Assembly (NCBI GenBank): GCA_963818775.1
Contig: CAWFUF010000026.1
Location: 186,001-250,000 of the forward strand
DNA from: JAMXLO01 sp963818775
GTDB taxonomy: Bacteria > Pseudomonadota > Alphaproteobacteria > Acetobacterales > Acetobacteraceae
Direction of reading: 5' to 3'
Length of the DNA: 64,000 nucleotides
Part shown: positions 1-8,161 of the stretch, one piece after another
Layout: every line of letters starts with the position of its first letter
Position numbering within the stretch: position 1 is the first letter of the stretch
Notes under the pieces: model-generated
The model's input: only the letters and a program-made list of their open reading frames with translations
Told to the model about the DNA's origin: nothing
Databases searched by the model: none
Program-made: the position numbers and the translations under genes

Positions 1-557
1 GCACCAATGATCCCTACCTGGATGATGGGCCGCCGCCACAGCTTGGACTTCAGCTCTACTTCGACGATATCGCGGACCTTGAAGCCGTGCTGGCCGCGGA
101 CGGCCACCTGCAACGGCTCGCTGCGCTGGGCGGCAGCGGCGCTGTCCAGCAGGCGATGCTCGTGCGACGGTATCCGGTGCCGGATCCCACCTTCCGCACG
201 CCGCCTGGCGAGCTTCCCTGCACCTATCTGGTCGCCTATGAGGGGCCCGCGGACCATCTGCCCACCTGGCTCGCCCACTACATCGCGGATCATCCGCCGA
301 TCATGGCGCGGTTTCCCGGCATCCGCCAGATTGAGATATACACCTGTATAGATTGGTGCGGCGGCCTGCCGTGGCCGCGCGCGGCGCACATGCAGCGCAA
401 CAAGGTGGTATTCGACCATCAGGCGGCGCTGGCCGAAGCGCTCAATTCGCCGGTGCGGCACGAGATGCGCGCCTCGTTCCACCGCTTTCCACCGTTCACC
501 GGACCGATCACGCACTTTCCCATGACCACCACCACAGTGATGCCGAGGGCTCGGTAG
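1..557 (+). CDS. EthD-like / dimeric alpha-beta barrel protein, 5' truncated
   Basis: The reading frame is already open at the window edge (first full codon at position 3) and ends at a TAG at 555-557, so the N-terminus lies outside the window. The visible part is about 184 residues. It has a short segment like the ferredoxin-like EthD/Dabb fold (LGLQLYFDDIADLEAVL) and later HPPIMARFPGIRQIEIY, a pattern seen in EthD-type proteins that accompany degradation of organic compounds. No catalytic function can be assigned. It sits 3 bp upstream of an alpha/beta hydrolase gene in the same direction, so the two are probably co-transcribed. An in-frame ATG-like start at 87 is too far inside the conserved region to be the true start. 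Confidence 0.6.
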   Translation, partial: TNDPYLDDGPPPQLGLQLYFDDIADLEAVLAADGHLQRLAALGGSGAVQQAMLVRRYPVPDPTFRTPPGELPCTYLVAYEGPADHLPTWLAHYIADHPPIMARFPGIRQIEIYTCIDWCGGLPWPRAAHMQRNKVVFDHQAALAEALNSPVRHEMRASFHRFPPFTGPITHFPMTTTTVMPRAR

Positions 558-560
558 GAA

Positions 561-1487
561 ATGCCAGTCGATCCGCAGATTCAGGCTTTGCTCGACATGG
601 GCACCGGAGTGCCGGCGACCAACACGCTGTCGGTTCCCGAGGCGCGCACGCAGTATGAGGCGCGTGCCCGCCTCATGGCGCCGGCTGCCGCCGTGGCCGG
701 GGTCACCGAGCGCACGATCGCAGGTCCTGGCGGCGATCTGCGGTTGCGCATCTATCGCCCCGCGGGCCAGGGACCGTTTCCGTTGCTCGCATTTTACCAC
801 GGCAGCGGCTTCGTTCTGTGCAGTTTGGACACGCATGACGGCATGTGCCGCAACCTATGCGCCGGCGCCGGTTGCATCGTGGTCTCGGTCGATTACCGCC
901 TGGCGCCCGAGCACAAGTATCCCGAAGGCCTCGACGACTGCGTGTTCGCCACGCGCTGGATTGCCGCACATGCCGGCGAACTTGACGGCAGCGCTGACCG
1001 GCTCGCGGTGTGTGGCGACAGCGCCGGTGGCAATCTCGCGGCCGCGGCGGCGCTGCGCATCCGCGATGAGGGCGGCCCGCGCCTCATCGGGCAACTGCTG
1101 ATCTATCCAGTTGCCGACTACCACACGCCGGGCACGCCGTCGTATCGCGAGAACGCCGATGGCTACGGGCTGACACGCGACACGATGGTCTGGTTCTGGG
1201 ACCACTACCTCAGCGATCCGTCAGAGGCCGCGCATCCCTACGTGTCGCCGCTGCGGGCACGTGATCTGGGCCGGTTGCCGCCCGCGTTGGTGGTCACCGC
1301 CGAATACGACCCGCTGCGCGACGAAGGCGAGTATTACGCCGAGAAGCTGCGCGGCGCGGGAACGCCGGCGATCACCTCGCGTTGGGATGGCATGAACCAC
1401 GGCTTTTTCTTCTGGGCCGGCCGGGTGACCAAGGCAGACGCGGCGATGGCGGAGTCCTGCCGCTGGCTGCGGCAGATATTTCAATAG
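561..1487 (+). CDS. Alpha/beta hydrolase, hormone-sensitive-lipase-type esterase
   Basis: A 308-residue protein of the HSL/BFAE esterase family, expected to hydrolyse short acyl esters in the cytoplasm. The catalytic triad is readable: the nucleophile elbow GDSAGGN places Ser154, with Asp250 in AEYDPLRDEG and His280 in GMNHGFF. The oxyanion-hole motif, normally HGGG, is HGSG here starting at His80. DYRLAPEHKYP (from Asp111) is the typical strand after the oxyanion loop. No signal peptide is seen. The gene starts with ATG 3 bp after the EthD-like gene and is followed 44 bp later by a luciferase-like monooxygenase and then a GMC oxidoreductase, a set that looks like a small catabolic operon. 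The substrate is unknown. Confidence 0.88.
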   Translation: MPVDPQIQALLDMGTGVPATNTLSVPEARTQYEARARLMAPAAAVAGVTERTIAGPGGDLRLRIYRPAGQGPFPLLAFYHGSGFVLCSLDTHDGMCRNLCAGAGCIVVSVDYRLAPEHKYPEGLDDCVFATRWIAAHAGELDGSADRLAVCGDSAGGNLAAAAALRIRDEGGPRLIGQLLIYPVADYHTPGTPSYRENADGYGLTRDTMVWFWDHYLSDPSEAAHPYVSPLRARDLGRLPPALVVTAEYDPLRDEGEYYAEKLRGAGTPAITSRWDGMNHGFFFWAGRVTKADAAMAESCRWLRQIFQ

Positions 1488-1531
1488 CCGTCGTATCGGG
1501 ATAACGTCTCGCGAGGCAACGGAGCGGCAGC

Positions 1532-2560
1532 ATGCAGTTCGGACTCTTCGGCGCGGCGCAGGCGCAGCGCGGCGGCCCAGATGTGGACAGCGCAGCCGGC
1601 TTCAAGGACTACATCGAATACGTCATCGAGGCCGAGGCGCTCGGCTATCAGAGTGCGTTCATCGTCGAACATCATTTCACCGGCTTCGGCCAGGTCTCCG
1701 CGACATTGAACCTGCTCACCTGGATCGGCGCGCGCACCCGAACGCTGCGTCTCGGCACCGCGGTGATTGTGCTGCCTTGGCACAATCCGGTGCTTCTTGC
1801 CGAACAGGCGGCGACCGTCGATCTGCTGTCGGGTGGCCGGCTGGATTTTGGCGTCGGCAAGGGCTACCGCCACAATGAATTCGTCGGCTTCCGCATCCCG
1901 ATGGAGGAAGCCGCGCCGCGCTTCGAAGAATCGATCGACATCATCACCAAAGCGTGGACTTCGAACGAGCGGTTCTCGTTCCGCGGCAAGTACTGGCAGT
2001 ACGACGACATCGTCGTCGAGCCACCAACCATCCAGAAGCCGCATCCGCCCTTTTGGCAGGGTGCCGGGCATCCGGAATCGATCCGTCGCGTCGCGCGCCG
2101 CGGTCATAACCTGCTGCTGGATCAGTTCGCCTCGCTCGACGAGACCGGCAGCCGGTTTGCGACCTACCGCGACGCGATGCAGGCGAATGGCTTCGGCTTC
2201 CATCCAAGCCAGGTCGGCGTCGCGCGCGCGTTCTACGTGGCGCGCGACAACGCGGAGAAGGAGGCGGCGTTGGATCGTCGCATCGCCGGGCAGCGCCGGC
2301 TGCACGCGATCTCGCAGCGGCCGGACGGCAATAACACCGCCAGCATCATGGCATTCTCCGACACTCGCGCCGCGAGCGAGGAAAGTGCGCTGTACGGCAA
2401 CCCCGACGAGATCGCGCGCAAAGTCGAAAAACTGCGCGACATGGGCGTGGAATATGTCTTGCTCAACGGTGGCGGCACTTCGCGCGAGAACCTGCGCCGC
2501 TTCGCCAAGGAGGTGATGCCGGCATTCCGCACCGAGCCGGAGATGCGTGCGGCCGGCTGA
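1532..2560 (+). CDS. LLM-class flavin-dependent oxidoreductase (luciferase-like)
   Basis: A 342-residue bacterial-luciferase-like (TIM barrel) protein that should use reduced FMN or F420 to oxygenate or reduce a small organic substrate. Family hallmarks are MQFGLFGAAQ at the N-terminus, the EHHFTGFG segment near residue 50, RTRTLRLGTAVIVLPWHNPVLLAEQ near 70-90, and GRLDFGVGKGYRHNEF near 105-120. The ATG at 1532 is preceded by a GGAG about 7 nt upstream. It lies in the same direction as the esterase before it and the GMC oxidoreductase after it. Two other LLM-class genes occur in this window (8162-9214 on the minus strand and 48098-49333), so the family is expanded here. The substrate cannot be inferred from sequence. 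Confidence 0.88.
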   Translation: MQFGLFGAAQAQRGGPDVDSAAGFKDYIEYVIEAEALGYQSAFIVEHHFTGFGQVSATLNLLTWIGARTRTLRLGTAVIVLPWHNPVLLAEQAATVDLLSGGRLDFGVGKGYRHNEFVGFRIPMEEAAPRFEESIDIITKAWTSNERFSFRGKYWQYDDIVVEPPTIQKPHPPFWQGAGHPESIRRVARRGHNLLLDQFASLDETGSRFATYRDAMQANGFGFHPSQVGVARAFYVARDNAEKEAALDRRIAGQRRLHAISQRPDGNNTASIMAFSDTRAASEESALYGNPDEIARKVEKLRDMGVEYVLLNGGGTSRENLRRFAKEVMPAFRTEPEMRAAG

Positions 2561-2655
2561 GCCGCACACCGAGAAGCGCAGCGACGAAGCAATCTCCATT
2601 ACGGGTGCGCCCTGCGCTCCGCGCAACGACAGCGCCATGACGAAGGGGAAGCGCG

Positions 2656-4278
2656 ATGGCCAATCAACAGTATGACTTCGAAGCCGATTTCGTGGTGGTC
2701 GGTGCCGGTTCTGCCGGCTGCGTCATGGCGACGCGGCTCTCGGAAGACCCGTCAACCCGCGTTGTGCTGCTCGAAGCCGGCGGCGAGGATCGCAACCGCT
2801 GGATCCACATCCCTCTGGGCTACGGCAAGACCTTCGCCAATGCCTCGGTGAACTGGTGCTATCAAGCGGAGCCCGATCCCGGTGCCAACGGCAGAAGCAT
2901 CTTCTGGCCGCGCGGCAAGGTTCTCGGCGGCTCCTCCTCCATCAACGGCATGGTCTACATCCGCGGTCAGCATGAGGACTTCGACCTCTGGCGCCAATTC
3001 GGCAACACCGGCTGGTCATCGACCGACGTGCTGCCCTATTTCAAGCGCGCCCAACACCAGACCCGTGGCGCTGACGCGTTCCACAGCACTGGCGGCCCGC
3101 TCTGCGTGTCCGACACATCGGAGCACCACCCGATCTGCGAAGCCTTCATCAAGGGTGCCATGGAACTCGGCTATCCGCGCAACGACGACTTCAATGGCGC
3201 GCGGCAGGACGGCGTCGGCTACCATCAGACGACCACGCGCAACGGCAGACGCTGCTCCACCGCGGTCGGTTATCTGCACCCGGTGCGCTCCCGGCCCAAC
3301 CTTCGCGTCATCACCGGCGCGCTGGCTGAGCGGGTTCTGTTCGACGGCAGGCGCGCCGTCGGCGTCGCGTTCCGCGAATATGGCCAGTCGCGCACCGTTG
3401 GCACCGCCCGCGAAGTGATCCTGTGCGGCGGCGCGGTGAACTCGCCGCAGCTTCTGCTGCTGTCCGGCGTTGGTCCGCAGGACCAGCTTGCGCAATTCGG
3501 CGTGCCCGTGGTGCACCATCTGCCGGGCGTCGGTCAGAGCCTGCAGGATCACTACTCGGCGCCGATCAAGCTGAAGTGCCGCCTGCCGATCACCGTCAAC
3601 GACGTGATGCAGAGCAGCGTGAAGAAGCTGAAGGTCGGGCTGCAGTACTATTTGTTCCGTACTGGCCCGCTCACCATGGCGGCCGGGCCTGCGGCGCTGT
3701 TCGTGCGCACTCGCGAAGGGCTTGCCACGCCGGATGTGAAGATTTCCGTCGCCCCATTCAGCTCCGACCGGCTGCAGGACGGACTGCATCCATGGTCGGG
3801 CTTCGGGCTCACCGTCTACCAGCTTCGCCCCGAAAGCCGCGGTGAGATCAGGCTGAAGTCGGCAAATCCCTCCGATCCGCCCGCGATGTATCCGAATTAT
3901 CTGGCGACCGAGACCGATCGCCGCGCCATGATCGATGGCCTGAAGGTCGGCCGCCGCATCCTCGCCACGTCGTACATGCAGCACTTCATCACCGCGGAAT
4001 ACCAGCCAGGCACGACGGTGCAGACCGATGAACAGTTGTTGGAGCATGCAAGGAACACCGGAGGCACCGTGTTCCACCCAACCAGCACGTGCAAGATGGG
4101 TGTCGATCCGCTGGCGGTGGTGGACCCCGAACTGCGTGTGCACGGCATCGAGGGTGTGCGCGTGGTCGATGCGTCGATCATGCCGACGGTGATTTCCGGC
4201 AATACCAATGCCGCGACGATCATGATCGGCGAGAAGGCTGCCGATCTGGTTCGCCAGCAACAGCGCATGGCGGCGTGA
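2656..4278 (+). CDS. GMC-family FAD-dependent oxidoreductase (choline dehydrogenase-like)
   Basis: A 540-residue flavoprotein of the glucose-methanol-choline family, which oxidises alcohols. The FAD-binding dinucleotide fold is at the N-terminus (VVGAGSAGCVMATRLSED, about residues 14-31, with LLEAGGED following). The GMC signature GKVLGGSSSINGMVYIRGQ is near residue 95. The C-terminal catalytic region has FHPTSTCKMG, supplying the conserved His, and MPTVISGNTNAATIMIGEKAADL with the conserved Asn. The length matches BetA/AlkJ-type enzymes. ATG is preceded by AAGGGGAAG. No betaine-aldehyde dehydrogenase or betI is adjacent, so choline is not a safe substrate call. It closes the catabolic run that starts the window. 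Confidence 0.9.
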   Translation: MANQQYDFEADFVVVGAGSAGCVMATRLSEDPSTRVVLLEAGGEDRNRWIHIPLGYGKTFANASVNWCYQAEPDPGANGRSIFWPRGKVLGGSSSINGMVYIRGQHEDFDLWRQFGNTGWSSTDVLPYFKRAQHQTRGADAFHSTGGPLCVSDTSEHHPICEAFIKGAMELGYPRNDDFNGARQDGVGYHQTTTRNGRRCSTAVGYLHPVRSRPNLRVITGALAERVLFDGRRAVGVAFREYGQSRTVGTAREVILCGGAVNSPQLLLLSGVGPQDQLAQFGVPVVHHLPGVGQSLQDHYSAPIKLKCRLPITVNDVMQSSVKKLKVGLQYYLFRTGPLTMAAGPAALFVRTREGLATPDVKISVAPFSSDRLQDGLHPWSGFGLTVYQLRPESRGEIRLKSANPSDPPAMYPNYLATETDRRAMIDGLKVGRRILATSYMQHFITAEYQPGTTVQTDEQLLEHARNTGGTVFHPTSTCKMGVDPLAVVDPELRVHGIEGVRVVDASIMPTVISGNTNAATIMIGEKAADLVRQQQRMAA

Positions 4279-4801
4279 CCGTCCGTCCCGTCTCGTTGTC
4301 CGTACGGTCACCTGGTTCGACAGACGCGTGGGCGCGGAGGTAGCGCCACGAGGATCGCTGCATCCGCTGATTGCGTCCACATGTGGTGGGCGCACAATGC
4401 CACGCGGCCTCGACCGTGATGACGGCATCAGCGATGCGCTAATATGCAGCGACACTCTTGCGGGCTCTGACAACGCCAAGCGGCGGTGCGTCGTGGCTTC
4501 GATGCTGCCCCTACCGTGCGGCTTTCTCTCGCGATTTGGCGGCAACGATCCACCACCGTGACAGTGACCGCGCTCAACTGTGAATTCTTGCTGAAGCTTT
4601 TTGGCCCCACGCACGTACGGACCGCGGCCACCGGAAGATCGCGTTTGGTGCGATTGTGCAAGAGGCGATCTGGGTCTCGTCGTACAGGTGCCGGAGGGTT
4701 CCTTAACTCGGGGGCGGGTGATGCATAGAAGACTGCCACCCCGGGGGCCGGCGCGGCCAGCAGCCGGGGCATTTGTATTTGACGAAGCAGCAGGATTGCG
4801 A
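4279..4801. other. Intergenic stretch between GMC gene and rpsT
   Basis: About 520 bases with no convincing gene. Open frames exist on both strands but show no family resemblance and none has a good ribosome-binding site. The only structure noted is the GC-rich inverted repeat at 4739-4769 just before rpsT. A promoter for rpsT must lie here but no clear -35/-10 pair was found. Confidence 0.5.
4739..4769 (+). other. GC-rich hairpin in the rpsT leader
   Basis: CCCCGG at 4739-4744 pairs with CCGGGG at 4764-4769, enclosing a further GC-rich palindromic core. It is followed by the T-rich CATTTGTATTT and ends 32 bp before the rpsT start. It could be a terminator for upstream transcription, an attenuator, or an mRNA leader structure; ribosomal protein S20 synthesis is known to be autoregulated in other bacteria, but nothing here proves that. 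Confidence 0.35.
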
Positions 4802-5071
4802 ATGGCCAACACGGCTTCCGCGCGAAAGCGCAACCGGCAGACCGAACGCCGCACGGAGCGCAATCAGGCGCGCAAATCGCGCATGCGGACCTTCGTCAAG
4901 AAGGTCGAAGTTGCGATCGCCAGCGGCAACAAGGAGGCGGCCGGCGATGCATTGCGTGCGGCGCAGCCTGAGATGCAGCGTGCCGCCGGCAAGCACGTGA
5001 CCCATCGCAACACAGTTGCTCGCAAACTGTCGCGGCTGTCCGCACGGATCAAGGCGATACCGGCGGGCTGA
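4802..5071 (+). CDS. rpsT: 30S ribosomal protein bS20
   Basis: An 89-residue, strongly basic helical protein that binds 16S rRNA early in 30S assembly. The start MANTASARKRNRQTERR and the later THRNTVARKLSRLSARIK are the standard S20 pattern, and the length is normal for the family. I chose the ATG at 4802 because the same frame open further upstream has no S20-like sequence. rpsT lies directly upstream of dnaA in many alphaproteobacteria, and the order here (rpsT, dnaA, dnaN) agrees with that. Confidence 0.97.
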   Translation: MANTASARKRNRQTERRTERNQARKSRMRTFVKKVEVAIASGNKEAAGDALRAAQPEMQRAAGKHVTHRNTVARKLSRLSARIKAIPAG

Positions 5072-5195
5072 CCACTGTCGCTGCTCCGGCTGTCCGGAGC
5101 GCGATGCCGTCAGGAATGGTGGCAGCCGCTTGCATCGTGAGCGGAACAAGTGCTACGGGCTGCGTGGACTTTTTATACTCCAGGCGTCCACAGTA

Positions 5196-5204
5196 CTATC
5201 CACA
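5196..5204 (+). promoter_or_regulatory. DnaA-box-like 9-mer upstream of dnaA
   Basis: CTATCCACA matches the DnaA-box consensus TTATCCACA at 8 of 9 positions. It lies about 235 bp before the dnaA start in an AT-richer stretch. A weaker neighbour, GCGTCCACA at 5184-5192, matches only 6 of 9. A site here would fit DnaA autoregulation of its own promoter. Confidence 0.4.
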
Positions 5205-5261
5205 CCGTCCGGCAATCTTGTTGCTTTTTACTTTTGGCCTCTTTCTGCAGATAGATTTCCA

Positions 5262-5291
5262 TTGCCCCTGTTTTCGTAGACATGACATAAT
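5262..5291 (+). promoter_or_regulatory. Candidate sigma-70-type promoter for dnaA
   Basis: TTGCCC (5262-5267) and CATAAT (5286-5291) are separated by 18 nt and resemble the -35 and -10 hexamers (4/6 and 5/6). The site is about 147 nt upstream of the dnaA ATG. No experimental support; other AT-rich hexamers are nearby. Confidence 0.35.
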
Positions 5292-5437
5292 GAATTTTGT
5301 ATCGGCAGTCCTGCTGATGGTCCGCAAATCTCTTGATCTATCGGCCTGCCGTCGCAACCGACGGTGAGCGTCTCGTCTAGCGGCGGCGATAAGACCGTCG
5401 TGCTGAAGCTCGGTTCGTGGCGTCGGGGAGCGACCGT

Positions 5438-6868
5438 ATGGAACACGATTTGTCCGCGACTATCGAACACCCATTTGCGGACATTTCGCAGTTGCCGACC
5501 CAATGGACACGCATCCGCGGCCGACTACAAAGCGAAGTGGGCGAACTCGAATATCGCAATTGGTTGCGCCAGATGACCTTCGCCGGAATCGACGGCGATG
5601 AGATCACCGTGCTATTGCCAACGCGGTTTCTATGCGACTGGGTGAGAAGCCGATACGGTGATAGATTGAATTCATTATGGCATGAAGAGAACCCGACCGT
5701 CCGTCGGGTCGATATTCGGGTTGGCGGCGAAGCCGCACCCGGGGCTGGACTGGCTGAAAGTCTCGCAACCACAGCCGCGCCGCATACCGTGGTCCCGAAT
5801 CGGCTTGAGGAACGGATGGATCAGCGTCCCGAATTGACCATCAACTCGCGCTTCACCTTTGATGCCTTTGTGGTTGGCAAGCCCAATGAGTTCGCTCACG
5901 CGTGCGCGCGTCGCGTCGCCGAGGCACCATCCAGCCCGGGCTTCAATCCGCTGTTCCTGTATGGCGGCGTCGGCCTCGGCAAGACGCATCTGATGCACGC
6001 CATCGCCTGGGAACTGGTGGCGCGCGGCAACAGCGGCGTCGGGCGTGCGGTCTCGGTCACCTACATGTCGGCCGAGAAGTTCATGTATCGCTTCATCGCC
6101 GCGATCCGCAGCCAGTCCACCATGCAGTTCAAGGAGCAGCTCCGCAGCGTCGACGTTCTGATGATCGACGACCTGCAGTTCCTGATCGGCAAAGACAATA
6201 CGCAGGAGGAATTCTTCCACACCTTCAACGCCTTGGTGGATGTCGGCAAACAGATAGTGGTGTCGGCCGACAAGTCGCCGTCTGATCTTTCAGGACTGGA
6301 CGATCGCCTGCGCACCCGGCTCGGCTATGGCATGGTGGCGGATCTGCACGCCACCACCTTCGAGCTGCGCATTTCGATCCTGGAGGCGAAAGCGGCACGG
6401 CTCGGTGTCGCGGTGCCCGCCAAGGTAATGGACTTTCTCGCCCATAAGATCACCAGCAACGTGCGTGAGCTGGAAGGCGCGCTGAACCGACTGATCGCGC
6501 ACGCCAAACTGTTCGGCCGCACGGTGACGGTGGAAGGCGCTCAGGAGGTGTTGCACGACGTCCTGAAGGCGCACGACCGGCGGGTGAGCATTGAAGAGAT
6601 TCAGAAGCGCGTAGCCGAGCATTTCTCCATCCGGTTGACCGACATGTCGTCGGCGCGGCGCGCCCGGGCGGTCGCGCGGCCGCGGCAGGTGGCGATGTAC
6701 CTGGCCAAGCAACTTACCCAGCGCAGCCTGCCAGAAATCGGGCGCCGCTTCGGCAATCGCGACCACACCACGGTGATGCACGCCGTCTCCCGCGTCGGCG
6801 AGTTGATGACCCGCGACGCCGTCTTCGCCGAGGACGTCGAACTGCTCCGCCGTTTGCTGGAATCCTGA
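5438..6868 (+). CDS. dnaA: Chromosomal replication initiator DnaA
   Basis: A 476-residue AAA+ initiator that binds DnaA boxes and unwinds the origin. Domain I is at the N-terminus (LEYRNWLRQMTF, residues 38-48). Residues about 90-130 are a poorly conserved linker. Domain III begins near LTINSRFTFDAFVVGKPN, with Walker A GGVGLGKT at 176-183 and Walker B LMIDDL at 241-246. Domain IV ends with the DNA-contact signature RDHTTVMHAV (441-450). An earlier in-frame GTG exists at 5417, but the ATG at 5438 has GGGGAG 7 nt upstream and gives the usual N-terminus. It is followed by dnaN after a 121-bp gap. Confidence 0.97.
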   Translation: MEHDLSATIEHPFADISQLPTQWTRIRGRLQSEVGELEYRNWLRQMTFAGIDGDEITVLLPTRFLCDWVRSRYGDRLNSLWHEENPTVRRVDIRVGGEAAPGAGLAESLATTAAPHTVVPNRLEERMDQRPELTINSRFTFDAFVVGKPNEFAHACARRVAEAPSSPGFNPLFLYGGVGLGKTHLMHAIAWELVARGNSGVGRAVSVTYMSAEKFMYRFIAAIRSQSTMQFKEQLRSVDVLMIDDLQFLIGKDNTQEEFFHTFNALVDVGKQIVVSADKSPSDLSGLDDRLRTRLGYGMVADLHATTFELRISILEAKAARLGVAVPAKVMDFLAHKITSNVRELEGALNRLIAHAKLFGRTVTVEGAQEVLHDVLKAHDRRVSIEEIQKRVAEHFSIRLTDMSSARRARAVARPRQVAMYLAKQLTQRSLPEIGRRFGNRDHTTVMHAVSRVGELMTRDAVFAEDVELLRRLLES

Positions 6869-6989
6869 GCAGAGGCCAATACAGGGCCACCGCGCGATCG
6901 GCCTTCCCCGCCGGACCGCGTCATTGCTACAGTGCGCGCAATGGATTCGCCTGGGCACCCTGTAACCCGGCCCTGTGAGGATGGATGCC

Positions 6990-8114
6990 ATGAAGCTGAA
7001 GGCCGACCGGGCGACGCTGCTGAAGGCGCTGGCCCACGTGCAGAGTGTGGTGGAGCGCCGCAACACCATTCCTATCCTGGCCAACGTGATGCTCGCCGTG
7101 CGCGACGGCAAGCTGACATTGACGGCCACCGACATGGAAATCGCCATCGTCGAGGACGTGCCGGCCAGCACCACGCGCAACGGCTCCTGCACCGCGCCCG
7201 CCGCGACGCTGTACGAAATCGTCCGCAAGCTGCCCGACGGCGCCGAGGTGGAATTGGACCATCCGGGCGGCGATGCACAGTTGGCGCTGCGGTCAGGGCG
7301 TTATTCGACCAGCCTTGTGGTGCTGCCGACCGAGGATTTTCCCTCGATGACCGCCGGCGCGTTGCCGCACCGGTTCAATCTGTCAGCGCAGGTGCTGCGC
7401 GGCCTTATCGACCGTACACGTTTCGCCATCAGCACCGAGGAGACGCGCTACTACCTCAACGGCATCTATCTGCATGCCGCCGAAAGCGAGGGTACGCGCG
7501 TGCTGCGCGCGGTCGCGACCGACGGACATCGGCTGGCCCGGGTGGAGGAGCCGCTGCCGGAAGGCGCCGGCTCGATGCCGGGCGTGATCATTCCGCGCAA
7601 GACGGTGAATGAACTGCGCAAGCTGCTGGACGAAGTAACCGGCAACGTGGAGGTCGCGCTTTCCGACACCCGCATCCAGTTCCACGCCGATGCGGTGCTG
7701 CTGACCAGCAAGCTGATCGACGGCACATTCCCCGAATACGACCGGGTGATTCCACGTGGCAACGACAAGGTGCTGCGCGTCGGCAAGAAGGATTTTGCCG
7801 ATGCGGTCGGCCGGGTGGCGGCGATCTCCGCCGAACGGTCGCGTCCTGTGAAGCTGTCGCTGGCGCGCGATCTGCTGGTGCTGTCGGCAGCAAGCCCGGA
7901 GCAGGGGACCGCGACCGAGGAACTGGACTCCGATCACGTCACCTATGAGGCCGGCCCGCTGGAGATCGGCTTCCAGGCGCGTTACCTGAACGACATTACC
8001 GATCAGATCGAGGGCGACGTCGAATTTCGCTTTTCTGACGGTTCGGCACCCACGGTCGTGCGCGATGCCGCCGACGCCAGCGCACTGTACGTCCTGATGC
8101 CCATGCGGGTGTGA
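6990..8114 (+). CDS. dnaN: DNA polymerase III beta sliding clamp
   Basis: A 374-residue ring clamp that tethers polymerase III to DNA. The N-terminus MKLKADRATLLKALAHVQSVV, followed by VERRNTIPILANVML, is diagnostic. The end DASALYVLMPMRV matches the MPMR(L/V) C-terminus of DnaN. In-frame GTG and ATG codons occur at 6975 and 6981, but the ATG at 6990 gives the family N-terminus and has GAGG 9 nt upstream. The gene is normally followed by recF or gyrB in many bacteria; here it is followed by a hairpin and a convergent monooxygenase gene, so recF is not linked. Confidence 0.96.
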   Translation: MKLKADRATLLKALAHVQSVVERRNTIPILANVMLAVRDGKLTLTATDMEIAIVEDVPASTTRNGSCTAPAATLYEIVRKLPDGAEVELDHPGGDAQLALRSGRYSTSLVVLPTEDFPSMTAGALPHRFNLSAQVLRGLIDRTRFAISTEETRYYLNGIYLHAAESEGTRVLRAVATDGHRLARVEEPLPEGAGSMPGVIIPRKTVNELRKLLDEVTGNVEVALSDTRIQFHADAVLLTSKLIDGTFPEYDRVIPRGNDKVLRVGKKDFADAVGRVAAISAERSRPVKLSLARDLLVLSAASPEQGTATEELDSDHVTYEAGPLEIGFQARYLNDITDQIEGDVEFRFSDGSAPTVVRDAADASALYVLMPMRV

Positions 8115-8125
8115 CGCTTAAACTT

Positions 8126-8147
8126 CCCCCTCCCTCGCGGGAGGGGG
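8126..8147. terminator. GC hairpin between convergent dnaN and LLM gene
   Basis: CCCCCTCCC (8126-8134) and GGGAGGGGG (8139-8147) form a perfect 9-bp stem with the loop TCGC. It lies between convergent genes and probably acts as a bidirectional terminator, although no T-run follows. Related C/G-rich hairpins occur at 22722-22756 and 41053-41088, so it is also a dispersed repeat. Confidence 0.55.
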
Positions 8148-8161
8148 CAAGGGGGCAGCGT

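Larger units (their letters stand above)
5072..5437. other. rpsT-dnaA intergenic region, AT-richer than surroundings
   Basis: A 366-base non-coding stretch. The part from about 5168 to 5345 is visibly richer in A and T than flanking DNA (runs such as CTTTTTATACT and TTGCTTTTTACTTTTGG). It contains one DnaA-box-like 9-mer at 5196-5204 and a possible promoter at 5262-5291. It is the dnaA regulatory region; with only one good box it is not a convincing full replication origin. Confidence 0.5.

Noticed and set aside
1481..2638. A 385-codon minus-strand frame
   Set aside because: It is antisense to the luciferase-like oxidoreductase, which has strong family motifs.
4601..4801. In-frame N-terminal extension of S20
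   Set aside because: The extension has no S20-like sequence, and the ATG at 4802 gives the normal 89-residue protein.
3016..4863. A 615-codon open frame on the minus strand
   Set aside because: It lies antisense to the clear GMC oxidoreductase gene and has a low-complexity, Arg/His-rich translation without domains, typical of antisense frames in high-GC DNA.
5072..5437. Complete replication origin
   Set aside because: Only one good DnaA-box-like 9-mer was found; this is too little for an origin call.
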